NCBI GenBank assembly: GCA_018873245.2
Contig: JAEMBT020000009.1
Coordinates: forward strand, 2,270,001-2,334,000
From: Archegozetes longisetosus
Lineage: Eukaryota; Arthropoda; Arachnida; Sarcoptiformes; Trhypochthoniidae
Direction of reading: 5' to 3'
Length of the DNA: 64,000 nucleotides
Shown here: in pieces, positions 34,120-44,000 of the stretch
Numbering within the stretch: position 1 is the stretch's first letter
Layout of the letters: each line of letters starts with the position of its first letter
Program-made: the position numbers and the translations under genes
Notes under the pieces: generated by a model
What the model was told of the DNA's origin: nothing
The model's input: the letters and a program-made list of their open reading frames with translations, nothing else
Database searches by the model: none

Positions 34120-35160
34120 ACATATGTCATGAAATGTGTTTTTAAACATGTTTTTGAAAATAAAGCTAGAATAAAATGCTTCGTGTAAATTGAAATAGAT
34201 TTATAGAACAAATATCGGAAAACTTGGAATTCACTCCAATAAAGATGGTATTAACTTTGAAGTCAATCACAATTTCATTAGTTATACTTCAGAGAGAGAT
34301 TAAACATAATTGTCTAAACAACGTTTTGGTTTAATTCTCATGGCTATATAGTGGTTGATGTGGGTTCTGCGGGTTGTGTTATGATCGCGAAATCTGCCGA
34401 AGATATAACTAAAACAGTTTTGTTTTTAGAGGCCAGTGGACCACAGACTGCAGACAGCAAAATTCTAAGTATGTAAAAAATTAAATGTAATAATCATTTG
34501 GAAATTAAAAAATTTACGAATGAAAAATTGATTTCTAGCAAAACAACATTCATTAATTGGAACTGATCTGGATTGGAGTTATCCAATGGCTCTACAACAA
34601 AGCACTTATTTCACTAAAACTGAACGACGAATTAATATTTCGAGAGATTGTGTTTTTGGTGCTTCTTCAGAACTAAGTAGTATGAGTCATTATCGCGGGA
34701 GCCCTGAATATTTCAATCTTCGGGATTTGGAATTCGAAATCAAGAACAGCATATTTATAACGTTTTACCATTTTTCCCAAGTCAGAGAATAATTTGAATC
34801 CAAAAATGATTAAAAAAATGTAATGGGCCTCACAGAACTGGTGGAGAATTTTATGTTTCGATTGCAATTCCTGATAAAATAATCGAGAAGTATCTAAATG
34901 CGCCAAAAATGTTGGGATATTCGCAGACATTCATTGGTGGAAGAAGCCAAACGTTGATTATTTAGAGAATTATGCTTAATCTCTCTCTGAAGTATAACTA
35001 ATGAGATTGTAATTAATTTCAAAGTTAATATGTCTATTGGAATAAATTTCAAGTTTTTTATGTTTGCTCTATAAATCCATTTGAATTTAAATGAAAATTT
35101 TTGCTCTAATTTTACTTTTTAAAATATGTTTAAAAATACATTTCATGGCATATTATCCTT
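34120..35160. mobile_element. Fold-back element that captured a GMC oxidoreductase fragment
   Basis: Arms of about 210 bases at 34120-34330 and 34940-35155 are inverted copies of each other; shared blocks include TTAGTTATACTTCAGAGAGA and CATGAAATGTGT/ATACATTTCATG. Identity by eye is about 75-80%, so it is old. The roughly 600-base centre is not transposase but part of a host-like oxidoreductase gene with an intron (separate entry). A further copy of the arm end lies at 33826-33905 in the same orientation as the right arm. I do not recognise the transposon family. Confidence 0.7.
34350..34940 (+). pseudogene. GMC oxidoreductase fragment (captured)
   Basis: The reading from about 34350 gives YIVVDVGSAGCVMIAKSAED, then TVLFLEASGP, the FAD-binding Rossmann start of GMC oxidoreductases (family consensus 'DYIVVGxGSAGCVxAxRLSE...VLLLEAG'). 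A GT-AG intron at 34469-34538 keeps phase. Then come DLDWSYPMALQQ, CVFGASSELSSM and YRGSPEYFN, corresponding to 'DWxYxTxPQ', 'GKVLGGSSxxNxM' and 'YxRGxxxDYD'. After a frame change near 34795, HRTGGEFYVS, NAPKMLGYSQ and GGRSQTL match the next conserved stretch. The nucleotide-binding GxGxxG is degraded (one Gly is Asp), and the catalytic C-terminal half is missing. It is a non-functional fragment copied as genomic DNA, since the intron is retained. It lies between inverted arms. Confidence 0.8.
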
Positions 35161-35360
35161 CAATTAAACTTATTTATAGAGAGCTATAGTTTTGTAAGAC
35201 TGGTAGGTCTTTTATCTTTATTGTAAGCGTTGCACCTATACGCGTCACTTAACAAGCTAATGACTGAACAAACTATTTTGCAGTAACATTTAACACAGTA
35301 AAATTTCAATACAAATAATACCAAAGGTAAATATCGGGTGACTAGGGCCCAAATAAGAGA

Positions 35361-36673
35361 TGTCTCATAAATAGATCCCGTTTAATTAAATTTAAATAAC
35401 TTTTTAACTACAACAAAAAATTTGACTAAATTTTTAACTCAAATATGAGATTATATAAATTATTATTTTTTTTTGTCTAAATGGTTCTCGAACACCTTTT
35501 CTTCCAATTAATCTAATTTTTTTGCGGACATCTTTCATTAAGTTGACTCCACTCTCTTCAGCGACTTTTGAAGCAATATTCTTCCAGATTCTAATGAAAG
35601 AATTCTTACTCTTTGTAATAGTTTTCCTTTTCTTATATTGAGCTTTGCATAGCGCCCAAAATTTCTCAATAGGACAAGCCTGAGGTACTTTAGGAGCATT
35701 TTCTTTCCAACTCAGAAAATCGATTCCGGTGCTCGTTAACCATTCGGTTACTTCATCAGTGTAATAAACTCTTGACATGTCCGCCAAATAGAGTATATCC
35801 TTTCTTTTATGATATTTATCAATGAAGGGAAGAAGCCTTTTTTGAGACACTCTTTTAAATAAGTAGATCCATTGAGAGTGCCTTCTGTTATGTATGGGTC
35901 TGAAACCCTAACATTTTCGTCAATGGCTTGCCAGACCATTAGTTTCTTAAAATATTTGTCTTTTCCTTGAAACAAATTTTCGTCACTGACTTCAGAAAAG
36001 TCTTTGCAATGGACGAACTTTCTTCCAGGTACATCTTTGGGATGTTTGGGCACGTAAGTCTCGTCGTCCATGATTAAAACTTTACCCGACTTTAACGAGT
36101 ATCGTTTTTCAGCTAACTTTCTGCAGTTAGTTTTAGCACGTCTTTCTTGATTAGAATTGTATTTGAGGATTGTTTTTACTAAATACCCTTTAATTCCCAA
36201 AATGTCTCTCTTAATTCGGCCGGCACTAGACTTCGATATGTTCACTTGATCGGCCACAATTTGAACAGATGTGTTTCGGTCTTTTACAAACTTCTTATTG
36301 ACTGCTGCGATGTTATTCGGGACACATACTGTAGGAGTTCTGCCATTAATCTTCAGGTATTCAACTAATCCACGTTTAATATACCTCCTTATTATCAATC
36401 TGATAGTATTATCGAGGTATCCTTCTTTAACAAAGTAAGAAACAGTCCGTTTTCTATCCTTATTTACACAGTTTTCGTAGTAATGGACTACACGTTTTGC
36501 GAAAGCCTCGTTTTCTTTTCGCGACATATTTTACTTGTGTGAGTTGTTTATGTTTTACTATTCTCGTGTCAGTGTCAGAGAATGTACTAACATGCTACTA
36601 AAAGTTCAGATCATTACCTCTGTTAAATAATTAGTTAATAAACTTTTAATAAACGGTATCTATTTTTGGAACA
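35361..36673 (-). mobile_element. Mariner-superfamily (maT-like) transposon
   Basis: Imperfect inverted repeats of 26 bases begin TGTCTCATAAATAGATCCCG at 35361 and, on the other strand, TGTTCCAAAAATAGATACCG at 36673. The transposase fills the element. It is only mildly damaged, with one frame change. Confidence 0.8.
35434..36527 (-). pseudogene. Transposase of maT/mariner type, one frameshift
   Basis: From ATG 36527 one frame gives a helix-turn-helix region (with GRTPTVCVPNN linker), then VLIMDDETYVPKHPK containing the first catalytic Asp and LMVWQAIDENV. From about 35850 a second frame continues with ILYLADMSRVYYT (second catalytic Asp) and NAPKVPQACPIEKFWALCK (last acidic residue, Glu or Asp of the triad) to a basic C-terminus. 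The two frames overlap around 35750-35850, so there is one frameshift. The layout 'DD..D/E' with 'PxxPQ.xPIExFW' is that of maT-like mariners. Apart from the shift it looks young. Confidence 0.85.
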
Positions 36674-36687
36674 TACTTTACATATAC

Positions 36688-37345
36688 ATACATATATTCT
36701 GACTCGCCAGATCCCCCTAAATTCAGATATATAGGCCACTCTCCCTCAGACCCATGTTGTGACCTATAGGGTCTTTCAAAGGTAGATTATCAAATCAGGT
36801 TTTGAGATTATGTACATGATTTATTGAAGTTGACAGACTCTTAGCGTTACTCAGGGGCTACCACGTGATGGTGGTCTACCTTTGGTTTGAGATTGTGAAA
36901 ACCTATATAGTTAGTCTCGTGTCCCATTGGGCCTTTATCGATGCGGACTCTGTCAGAAGGGAGTTCCAGCATCCACCAACAAAAGCCCAATGGGACACGA
37001 GGCTGAATCCATAGGTTTTTGCCATCTCAAACCAAGGGTGGGGCTGAGGTAGATTACCATCGCGTTGTAGCCCCTGAGTAATGCTAAGAGTCTGCCAACT
37101 GCAATAAATCATGTACATAATCTCAAAACCCGATCTGATAATCTACCTTTGAAAGACTATATAGGCCGCAATATGGGTCTAAGAGGGCGTGGCCTACATA
37201 TTTGGTGTTAGTAAGGCGTGTCGAGTCGTGTTATATGCATATTGATGAAAATTAAAAATAAGGGATGAAGCCTAAAGTAACAACCAAAGGGGCGTGGCCT
37301 ATATATTTGGATTCGGGGAGACTTGCCGCGTCAGAAATTGTATGT
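36688..37345. repeat. Large palindrome (fold-back element)
   Basis: Sequence from 36700 to about 36935 is repeated in inverse orientation at about 36975-37205; shared blocks include CATGTACATAATCTCAAAAC, GCCCAATGGGACACGAG and GGTAGATTATCA. The loop is about 40 bases. The outer ends (CAGATATATAGGCC at 36726 and GGCCTATATATTTGG at 37298) are also inverted, and a second copy of the right end lies at 37185-37205. No coding content. Confidence 0.85.
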
Positions 37346-38257
37346 ATGTGTACTGGAACCCTGATTACCCGATATTTACCAACTGCCTTTTAATTTTTGG
37401 CCTAAATTTTCCATCTATTTCTCTGAAAACAAATATAATGTTTTTCAGTTTAAGATACACGTATTGAGATAGTTGATTGTATAGTATATAAACGTATTGT
37501 AGTTTTAACTTGAGAGACATCAGCAATAACGCTTTTGACTAACTTTAGCTAAAATGCGTGAGAGATGTTCCAAATAATAAAAAACACTTCGATCTGTGTT
37601 CAAATATATACAGGCCTATAATCCTCAAATTTACTAACTGCTCTTTGTATAAAGTTACGACACTTTTCCTCAATAAATTCTTTTTCGACATTTCGTGAAG
37701 CAGAAACGTACTTTGCTATTTTTCTAAACACAATTTGATTTCTACGTTTGAAACAGAACAGTAAAATAGTTACATACAATGAGAACCGCTAATTCTACTT
37801 CTTTTCTTTTGAAGAGAGTAGAACGTTTAAGATCTTTATCATGAATCTTAATCTCCTATTCATTGTCTCATTAAAATTTTCATAAACGTGCTGTCTTACT
37901 GGACCTCCAATAACATGTCACAATACTTCAAGAGACTGTACTTATAATTAGACTTCGAGGTATAGTTACATATATGTCGATATATAAACGCAAGAGTTTG
38001 CAGACTGTAAACTTAGTTTTTAACGTGCAAACTACTTATTGGTTGTAAAATGGCTAAATAGTCGCTAAAAATCGTTGCAGTAAAATTTAATCCTCTGAAT
38101 GAAAGAGAAATTAATATGAATTTTGAATTATTATCAGATAATTTAAATGGGTCTAGTTCGTAATCCCGACAGGCCATAATCCCTACTATCAAATCAATTA
38201 TTACTTATTTAGCCTCTGTTTAAATTTAAAATTTTAGACTGTAATAATATAATTAAT
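37346..38257. other. No gene seen
   Basis: About 0.9 kb of AT-rich sequence between palindromic elements. No coding stretch or repeat recognised. Confidence 0.5.
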
Positions 38258-38662
38258 ATTTTTAGTTTCAGACTCACAGACTCAAAAAGTCGTCAAACGC
38301 CACAGTAGATATTGGACCTTTTAATACTGATTGTGAATCCCAGGGGGCAAATGTTTATTAGGAGATGATAAAGAAATCTGATCAAAATCTTTCTAATTTT
38401 CTCATATATTGGTATATCAATTTAAAAGAATAGCAGTTTTCAGAGTTTAATTCACTGGAATGATTTATTTTTACACTCAGATAAATCATAAAAAATGTTT
38501 TTGTTATTTAACGAATTAGTAATAAATCTACGCGATAAATGATTAATGATTATTACAAGATTAATTCAATTTTATTTATGTGATTTGGAACGAAGCTGTT
38601 TCTCATTATAAGTTGGACCTTACTGCATATAATGAGCTGTAATTCTTAGTATATCTGATTTC

Positions 38663-38861
38663 TTACTTAATTTATTGCTTATTTTCATGTTCACTATTGG
38701 TTTTGTTGAGTTTAATTTTGATAATTTTATAATTGACTATAACATCCGACTATGTCAAGTCGAAAAAATTTCTGATGTTCATAGTCGATCATAAAATAAT
38801 CAAAAGTAAACTCAACAAAACCAATAGTGAACATGAAACTAAGCAATAAATTAAGTAAGAA
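38663..38861. repeat. Near-perfect palindrome
   Basis: The left arm 38663-38755 and right arm 38779-38861 are complementary over about 85 bases (ACTATTGGTTTTGTTGAGTT / AACTCAACAAAACCAATAGT, TTAATTTATTGCTTA / the complement). The spacer is about 20 bases. Few mismatches suggest it is young. Confidence 0.85.
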
Positions 38862-38932
38862 ACGCGTAGTATGTCAGATTTTTAAATGAAAAATTCAAGT
38901 AAAAATCATATTTTCATATAAAAAAGAAGTTA

Positions 38933-39003
38933 TGAAGAGAATACCCGAACCCGGCCCTACTCTACTAATGGTCAGTACACTAACCACTAGGCCACTTAGG
39001 AAG
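38933..39003 (-). repeat. tRNA-like sequence, probable SINE head
   Basis: On the minus strand an A-box-like TGGCCTAGTGGTTAG (38980-38994) is followed by a B-box-like GGGTTCGGGTAT (38941-38952), at the spacing of a tRNA gene. The acceptor stem does not pair well and the B box is imperfect. A tRNA-derived SINE promoter or tRNA pseudogene is therefore likelier than a working tRNA. Confidence 0.6.
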
Positions 39004-39732
39004 TTAAACATTCAACGCTTTTAAACTCACAGATTGAGCGGCATTTTCATTTTATTTATATCCTCTAAAATAGCTGACTTTAAAGTCAAATAAATTTGAT
39101 TCGATATAACTTTTGTCAAATCTTAACATAGAGTGGGATAAATTCATTATCCTTACTGCATATAAAGTGAGCCAAAGAGTCTGGCTTCGACTCTGCGGGG
39201 AGCCTTAACTCTTTTCTTACCTATTTCAATGATATGGGCCTACAATTCTTTTGGTGTTTGACGACTTTTTGAGTCTGAACTGAAACTAAATTTTTTAATT
39301 GATATAAATACTTTTAAAAAATTATACATTATTAATATACACATAACTTACTGACTTGAGGTGGTTGGGGGTTATTAGTTTCCGCTAATAATATATTTTA
39401 AACGTTAAACGGAATATATTTATTTAATTTATTATTTGAAATGCACTTTTAATAAAATTGTTTTTATATGAGTTTACATGTTTGAATTCTAAGCTGTCGG
39501 GATTTCAAATAACTTGAGATAAATATATTACTTCGTTCGCAGTGGGAGTGGAACAATCAGTAAACCAGCCAATATTATTCTTTTGCCTGAAACTCTCAGA
39601 ATTCTCAGGTTTCATGACCTCTTCTCGTGCAATTTGAAGAGATCTTTTGCTGGAATCCATGAATTCTCGCTCTGAGGATAATTCATCCATTTTACAAAAT
39701 ATTCGAGAATGTTGTTTCTTACTCTTTTCGAA

Positions 39733-40726
39733 TTACTTTTCAACACGATAAGCAATTCCAGCACTCACAGGTTGTAGTTCTTCTCGATAATAGCGTCTAT
39801 CTGATTCAGAACCTTTGAAATCTTTTATTGTATATTGCGCTTTTCCAAGTTTTTTCAAGTTTTCAGCTACTGTAAAAGTTTGATCTGTCCAATTGGGATA
39901 ATATCCTCTATCGAATTTTGATAAATCATACTTCTTTCTTACTGTAGTTCCGATGTTCAATTGATTTTTTTCATGTTGTTTCTTAAAATAAATTTCTTTC
40001 AAACTTTTGACACCATATAAGTTTTGGAATACCAGCCTTTCATTCGATTCATCTACATCTATCGGCCTCATTTTTATAGATCTGTGCCATCTCTTATTAT
40101 AAGAATCAACCAGGTCTTCGAGTATATCTATATAGTTTCTTGTTCCTTGTGCTGTGAAGTAGCGAAACATTTTATCTTTCAAAGTTCTATTAACGCGTTC
40201 AATCACGCTACATTTGATTTTAACGTCTTGAGAGGTAAAATATTTTACCTTCATAGATTGACAGAACGATTTGAATTCAGCATTATTGAATTTTCCTCTT
40301 TCCGTTTGAATTTTCATTGGCTTTCTTTCACGGAAAATCTTTTTGAAACATTCAATTATACTGGTCGAAGCTTTTGTTTTCAATGGGAAAACCCATAAAT
40401 ATTTGCTTAGACAATCAATTACTGATAAAGGATATTTGTATCCTCTATTTTGTCTAGAAAATTCTTGCATATCGACTAAATCCGCTTGAAACTGCTCATC
40501 AATATGACTCACATAAATCGTACGAAATATTTCGTACAAAATTTTTTCTTGCTGGACGATGCAAAGTATAAGAAATTTGACCCGATAGCCACTTGTTCAC
40601 GTCACTTAATTTTAATGTTGGAAATTTAATTTTAGCGAACTTGAACAAAGTCTTTGCACTTCCGTACGAAGCAGGATGTTTTAAGTCATAGTATAATTTA
40701 TCAAGATATTCAGTAAACTCGTCCAT
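39733..40726 (-). pseudogene. Polinton integrase region
   Basis: A retroviral-type integrase with an N-terminal region rich in Lys/Tyr, a core with QADLVDMQEFSRQNRGYKYP and SVIDCLSKYLWVFPLKTKAS (the first acidic residue of the core is visible), RVNRTLKDKMFRYF, and a C-terminal part with the GYYPNWTDQTFTV block seen in Polinton integrases. In the family it inserts the element's DNA. Fossil. Confidence 0.9.
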
Positions 40727-40729
40727 ATT

Positions 40730-41461
40730 TTATTCGTGAGGTTCTGATTCCCAATTTACTGGTAAATCGAAATTTCTCTCATTCAAAATTTCGTTGTCGT
40801 CACTGTTAACATCAAATGTTTCCCAAGTTTTTCTTCTTCTTTTGACCGGACTATCTTCTTCTTCTGAACTTTTTACATCAGTTTCACGCATGCGCCTTCT
40901 TTTCAAGATTTTTCTCTCGTCTTTATTCGTTGTTACTTCTCTATTTTGTATCTTAGGTCGAATCATAGGTTTTGTAACATCTGATAAATTTATATAATCA
41001 TCTTCCGCATTATTACTTATATTATTATAAATATTCAATAATTTCATTTTAATGTTCTCATTGATAATGAGTTCTGGTTCAACTTTGGCTTCGTGCAACA
41101 ATGATACAAATTCATTTTGTACCGCAAGAAATTTTTCATCAGTCATTGCATGACTGATTAAAGCTACTAAATCACTGTCTTTAACGAAATCTCCGCTCTT
41201 GTTTCTCACTCTACCAACAATATCGTACGCATTGATTTTCGCCAGTTTGAGTAGAATCTTCATAATATTAATAATTTTATTAGTCTGAGTTATAATTTTC
41301 TTTGGTCGTTTTGTATTGCTACTACTGGCAATACGAGCATTCTGTTCACTTGTAGGTAAACTAATTCCAGCCCCTGATTCATTGGCTTTTACAGAATCAC
41401 TCTCAACGATATTTACACTCTCCAATTCAGCAGGCATCGCAACCATTTTTCTAACACTCAT
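40730..41461 (-). CDS. Polinton gene, unknown function
   Basis: A frame of 243 residues. The middle is rich in Ile/Leu/Asn, and the C-terminal third has strongly basic clusters (KRRRMRE, KRRRKTW) mixed with acidic Ser/Glu/Asp runs, as in virion or DNA-binding proteins. It sits between integrase and the small Ala-rich protein, and Polintons often carry an unassigned gene there. I do not recognise a domain. Part of the fossil. Confidence 0.55.
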   Translation of the reverse strand: MSVRKMVAMPAELESVNIVESDSVKANESGAGISLPTSEQNARIASSSNTKRPKKIITQTNKIINIMKILLKLAKINAYDIVGRVRNKSGDFVKDSDLVALISHAMTDEKFLAVQNEFVSLLHEAKVEPELIINENIKMKLLNIYNNISNNAEDDYINLSDVTKPMIRPKIQNREVTTNKDERKILKRRRMRETDVKSSEEEDSPVKRRRKTWETFDVNSDDNEILNERNFDLPVNWESEPHE

Positions 41462-41479
41462 TTTACTTCATAACTTTTC

Positions 41480-41823
41480 TAATAATTGCTCCTGAAAGAT
41501 GGCCTAATGCAGCAGCAGCAGCCGGTATTAGAATTGGTAATATACCACCAGTTTGCTCAATAACTTTTTTCTCTTGGAAGCACACTTTGCCGTTTTAGGG
41601 CAATCCAAAGCTTTAAGTACTCTTGCGTGACGTTTCAATTTCTCTTTTGAGTAGATTTGACCGGAATATTCCCTTTAATATAATTGTGAGCCAATTCTGA
41701 AAGAGAATTGAACAAAACTTTATCACTACTTATCTCTTTAAGTATCAAATTTCTCTTCTTAGGGTCTTTGATTTTTGCTAATAAAGTCAAAAAGTCTATA
41801 GTCCTTTTCACCGATTTGGACAT
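41480..41823 (-). pseudogene. Small Polinton protein region (basic, Ala-rich)
   Basis: The region starts MSKSVKRTIDFLTLLAKIKD and is followed by a basic stretch and a hydrophobic Ala-rich block (about 41480-41560). The order, basic then hydrophobic, resembles the small pX/pVI-like virion proteins proposed for adintovirus-type Polintons. That link is inferred from composition and position only. Fossil. Confidence 0.4.
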
Positions 41824-41908
41824 TTTCTACGAAGTTGACTGTTCAATGATTACCTTTTAAATAAGCAAATATTTAACTTCTTCGTGAATTTATATCTTGA
41901 AAAACGAA

Positions 41909-42606
41909 TCACTCTTTCCTAACATAGTAATGAGGCGCAAAACGCGTCCTGATCTTAAGTTCCGGCGGTAGTTCCTCCTCTGTGATTCTTGTACGAAAGC
42001 GAAACTCGTCTGGTGTGTCAGGTTTCAAATCAATTAACAAGTAGCTGAAAGGCTTCGAGGTTGCATCAGCAAAAATTTTCTGGAATGTTTTAGTCTTTTC
42101 GCCGAAAATTTGATATTCTAAATGCTTTATTTGGCTGCTATTCCTGAAGCTTTTCATTAGAATCATGTATTGACTATTCAGGTTGATATTTCTCATCTCT
42201 TTTCCTTGATGAAAAATATTTTGCACTATAAAGAAGACGCTAACATTCAAGTGATGACTCCCTTTGTAAATAGATCACTCATTTCTGAACTTTTCGTCAT
42301 TTCAGTCATCATATCATCAATCACAATTATGTGAGGTTTCAGAAGCAAAACTTCTTCGGGCTTTATCAAATAATCAAAATACTTCACGTCAACATCATCA
42401 CTAATTGATTCTTTGTATAAATTTTGATACTGTCCATAGCACCATATCACTTTTAATTTATCTTTGACATCAATTTCGAAAGAATCCTTATAATTCTTGA
42501 GTATTCTTCTTACAAGAATAGTCTTTCCGCTAAAGCTTGGTCCTGAAACAATACACGTGAAAGGATGTCTAAATTTAAGAAACTTTGAGTTGATGTTTTC
42601 GTTCAT
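41909..42606 (-). pseudogene. Polinton packaging ATPase region
   Basis: P-loop GPSFSGKTILVRRIL near the N-terminus and a Walker B-like IIVIDDMMTEM identify the FtsK/HerA-type (A32-like) genome-packaging ATPase of Polintons and related dsDNA viruses. The C-terminal part (RIRTRFAPHYYV-type ending) follows. Fossil. Confidence 0.85.
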
Positions 42607-42667
42607 CTTCAGATAATGAATAAGACCGTTTGTAAAATTCTAAATAAGTTTTATTAGCTCAAAAATT

Positions 42668-43641
42668 TTAGCTCAAAATTACATCGTAACGCCTCTTTAT
42701 GAGAGAGCGACAAATAGGACAATGAATAAGTCTAACAGAGCAGTCTTTGCATGTCACAACATGTTTACAGTTGAATCTCACAGAAACTTCGTTATCGAAA
42801 CAGATTTTACACACCAGGCTACTTTCCAAAGTAATTGAATTTCGATTCGTGGCGTTTGTTTTCAAATTCCGCAATTATTTGAACATCACTGGATAGAATT
42901 TGTTGAATGTATTGGCACTGTGGAAATATTTCTCGATGAACTTCAAATGGATCCGATTCTCTATTCCATCCACCAATGACACATCGACAAAAGCACATTG
43001 AACGTGATCATTGAGTAGACAATAGAAAAATCCTGCTTCTGCCATAATTTCAGGTGTGGAGCTGTGAGAGGCCATTCATTAACACGAAAGGATTCCAATC
43101 TTCTGTTTCTATTTTTCATCATTTGAAAGAAACTTTCAATAGAAATGATTGAATTAGGCCTATCAGTAGCTGGAATCTTAATTGGCGACTTGTAATAGGC
43201 TTCAATTTCTTGCAAACTTCCGTTTCCCGAAAAATGAGGTCTTCTAATTTCTCTAGTCGGAGGTCTTTCTAAATCGCATGAAACAACGGAATCAAAATTT
43301 TCTTCAAGATTTCTGATTTCTCTCGAAGGAGCAAGTGAAACTGCCAACGGAGTTGGTGAACTTCCAAGAGCCAAACGATTGATGGAAAGATCAATTCATT
43401 TGAGAAATGGACAATTTGGTGATTGTGATCGATGCATCAAAAACGGATGTGTTGATGAAAACGAACCGGGGATCCTGATGTTGTAGCTGAAGCAAATGAT
43501 TTCATCCCTGTGAGATTCGTAATAAAATCCAGCAGACACCAATCTGTGATAGTCAATATTATCATGATTCCAACTCTGAAAAGTACTAGCTCTGATAGAA
43601 TGATGTCTTAGTAACTCGTGTCTGATATATTCAGCTGACAT
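42668..43641 (-). pseudogene. Inhibitor-of-apoptosis-like gene (BIR modules plus RING) in the Polinton
   Basis: Reading in the minus direction, 43396-43641 shows a BIR-type start (RASTFQSW, then SAGFYYESHRDEIICFSYN). About 42880-43130 shows a second BIR-like block (RLESFRVNEWPLTAP, AGFFYCLLNDHVQCAFVD). 42668-42874 encodes a RING finger (C-x2-C, C-x-H, C-x2-C, CPICRSLIKR) at the C-terminus. This is the BIR-BIR-RING order of baculovirus and arthropod IAPs, which block caspases and act as ubiquitin ligases. In both BIR-like blocks the late Cys/His zinc ligands are weak, so caspase binding cannot be assumed. It sits between the polymerase and ATPase genes on the same strand, as part of the element. 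Fossil with a few breaks. Confidence 0.8.
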
Positions 43642-43791
43642 GATCGTTCTCGTACACGATAGTGAGAACTAAATGATACAAGTCGATTGAACGCCGAACG
43701 TCCAAGCATTTTCCAATTTTTTTGCGCAAAATCTATACAAAAATAATATCTGTTGACATCTATGAGAATATATTGAAACAACAAAAAATCG

Positions 43792-43870
43792 TACGGCGTA
43801 GCCGTATATTATGGCTACCCCATACACTATGGCTTCGCCATATACTATGCCAAAGGCATATGCGGCGCCG
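43792..43870. repeat. Array of four hairpins with an exact 18-base period
   Basis: Short palindromes start at 43792 (TACGGCgtaGCCGTA), 43810 (TATGGctaccCCATA), 43828 (TATGGCttcGCCATA) and 43846 (TATGCCaaaGGCATA), each 15 bases long with a 3-base spacer. A CGGCGCCG palindrome follows at 43863. Stems are kept while their bases differ, as in compensatory change. The array lies between the 3' end of the DNA polymerase gene and the 5' end of the IAP-like gene. Confidence 0.9.
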
Positions 43871-44000
43871 ATTATCTATAACCAAAAGGAATTGTTGTAT
43901 AATCATGCAGTTTTATTATTCTTTTATTGTAAACGAATCGATATTTTTTCCTGATTTCCTTTGTCATCAGCTCGAGAAACGGTGAAACAGTTATAGTTTT

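Larger units (their letters stand above)
38258..39300. repeat. Region bounded by a 50-bp inverted repeat
   Basis: TTTAGTTTCAGACTC...AAAAGTCGTCAAACG at 38262-38308 recurs in inverse orientation at 39250-39298. The enclosed 1 kb contains a second, tighter palindrome and a tRNA-like block. It may be one nested non-autonomous transposon. No ORF. Confidence 0.55.

Noticed and set aside
36903-37118. 71-residue minus-strand frame
   Set aside because: It lies across the centre and right arm of the large palindrome and has no homologous look.
38933-39003. Functional tRNA gene
   Set aside because: The boxes are present but the stems, especially the acceptor, do not pair convincingly; kept only as a tRNA-like repeat.
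43722-43985. 87-residue plus-strand frame with RRRxRILWLPHTL-type repeats
   Set aside because: It is produced by the 18-base hairpin array, on the strand opposite to all Polinton genes.
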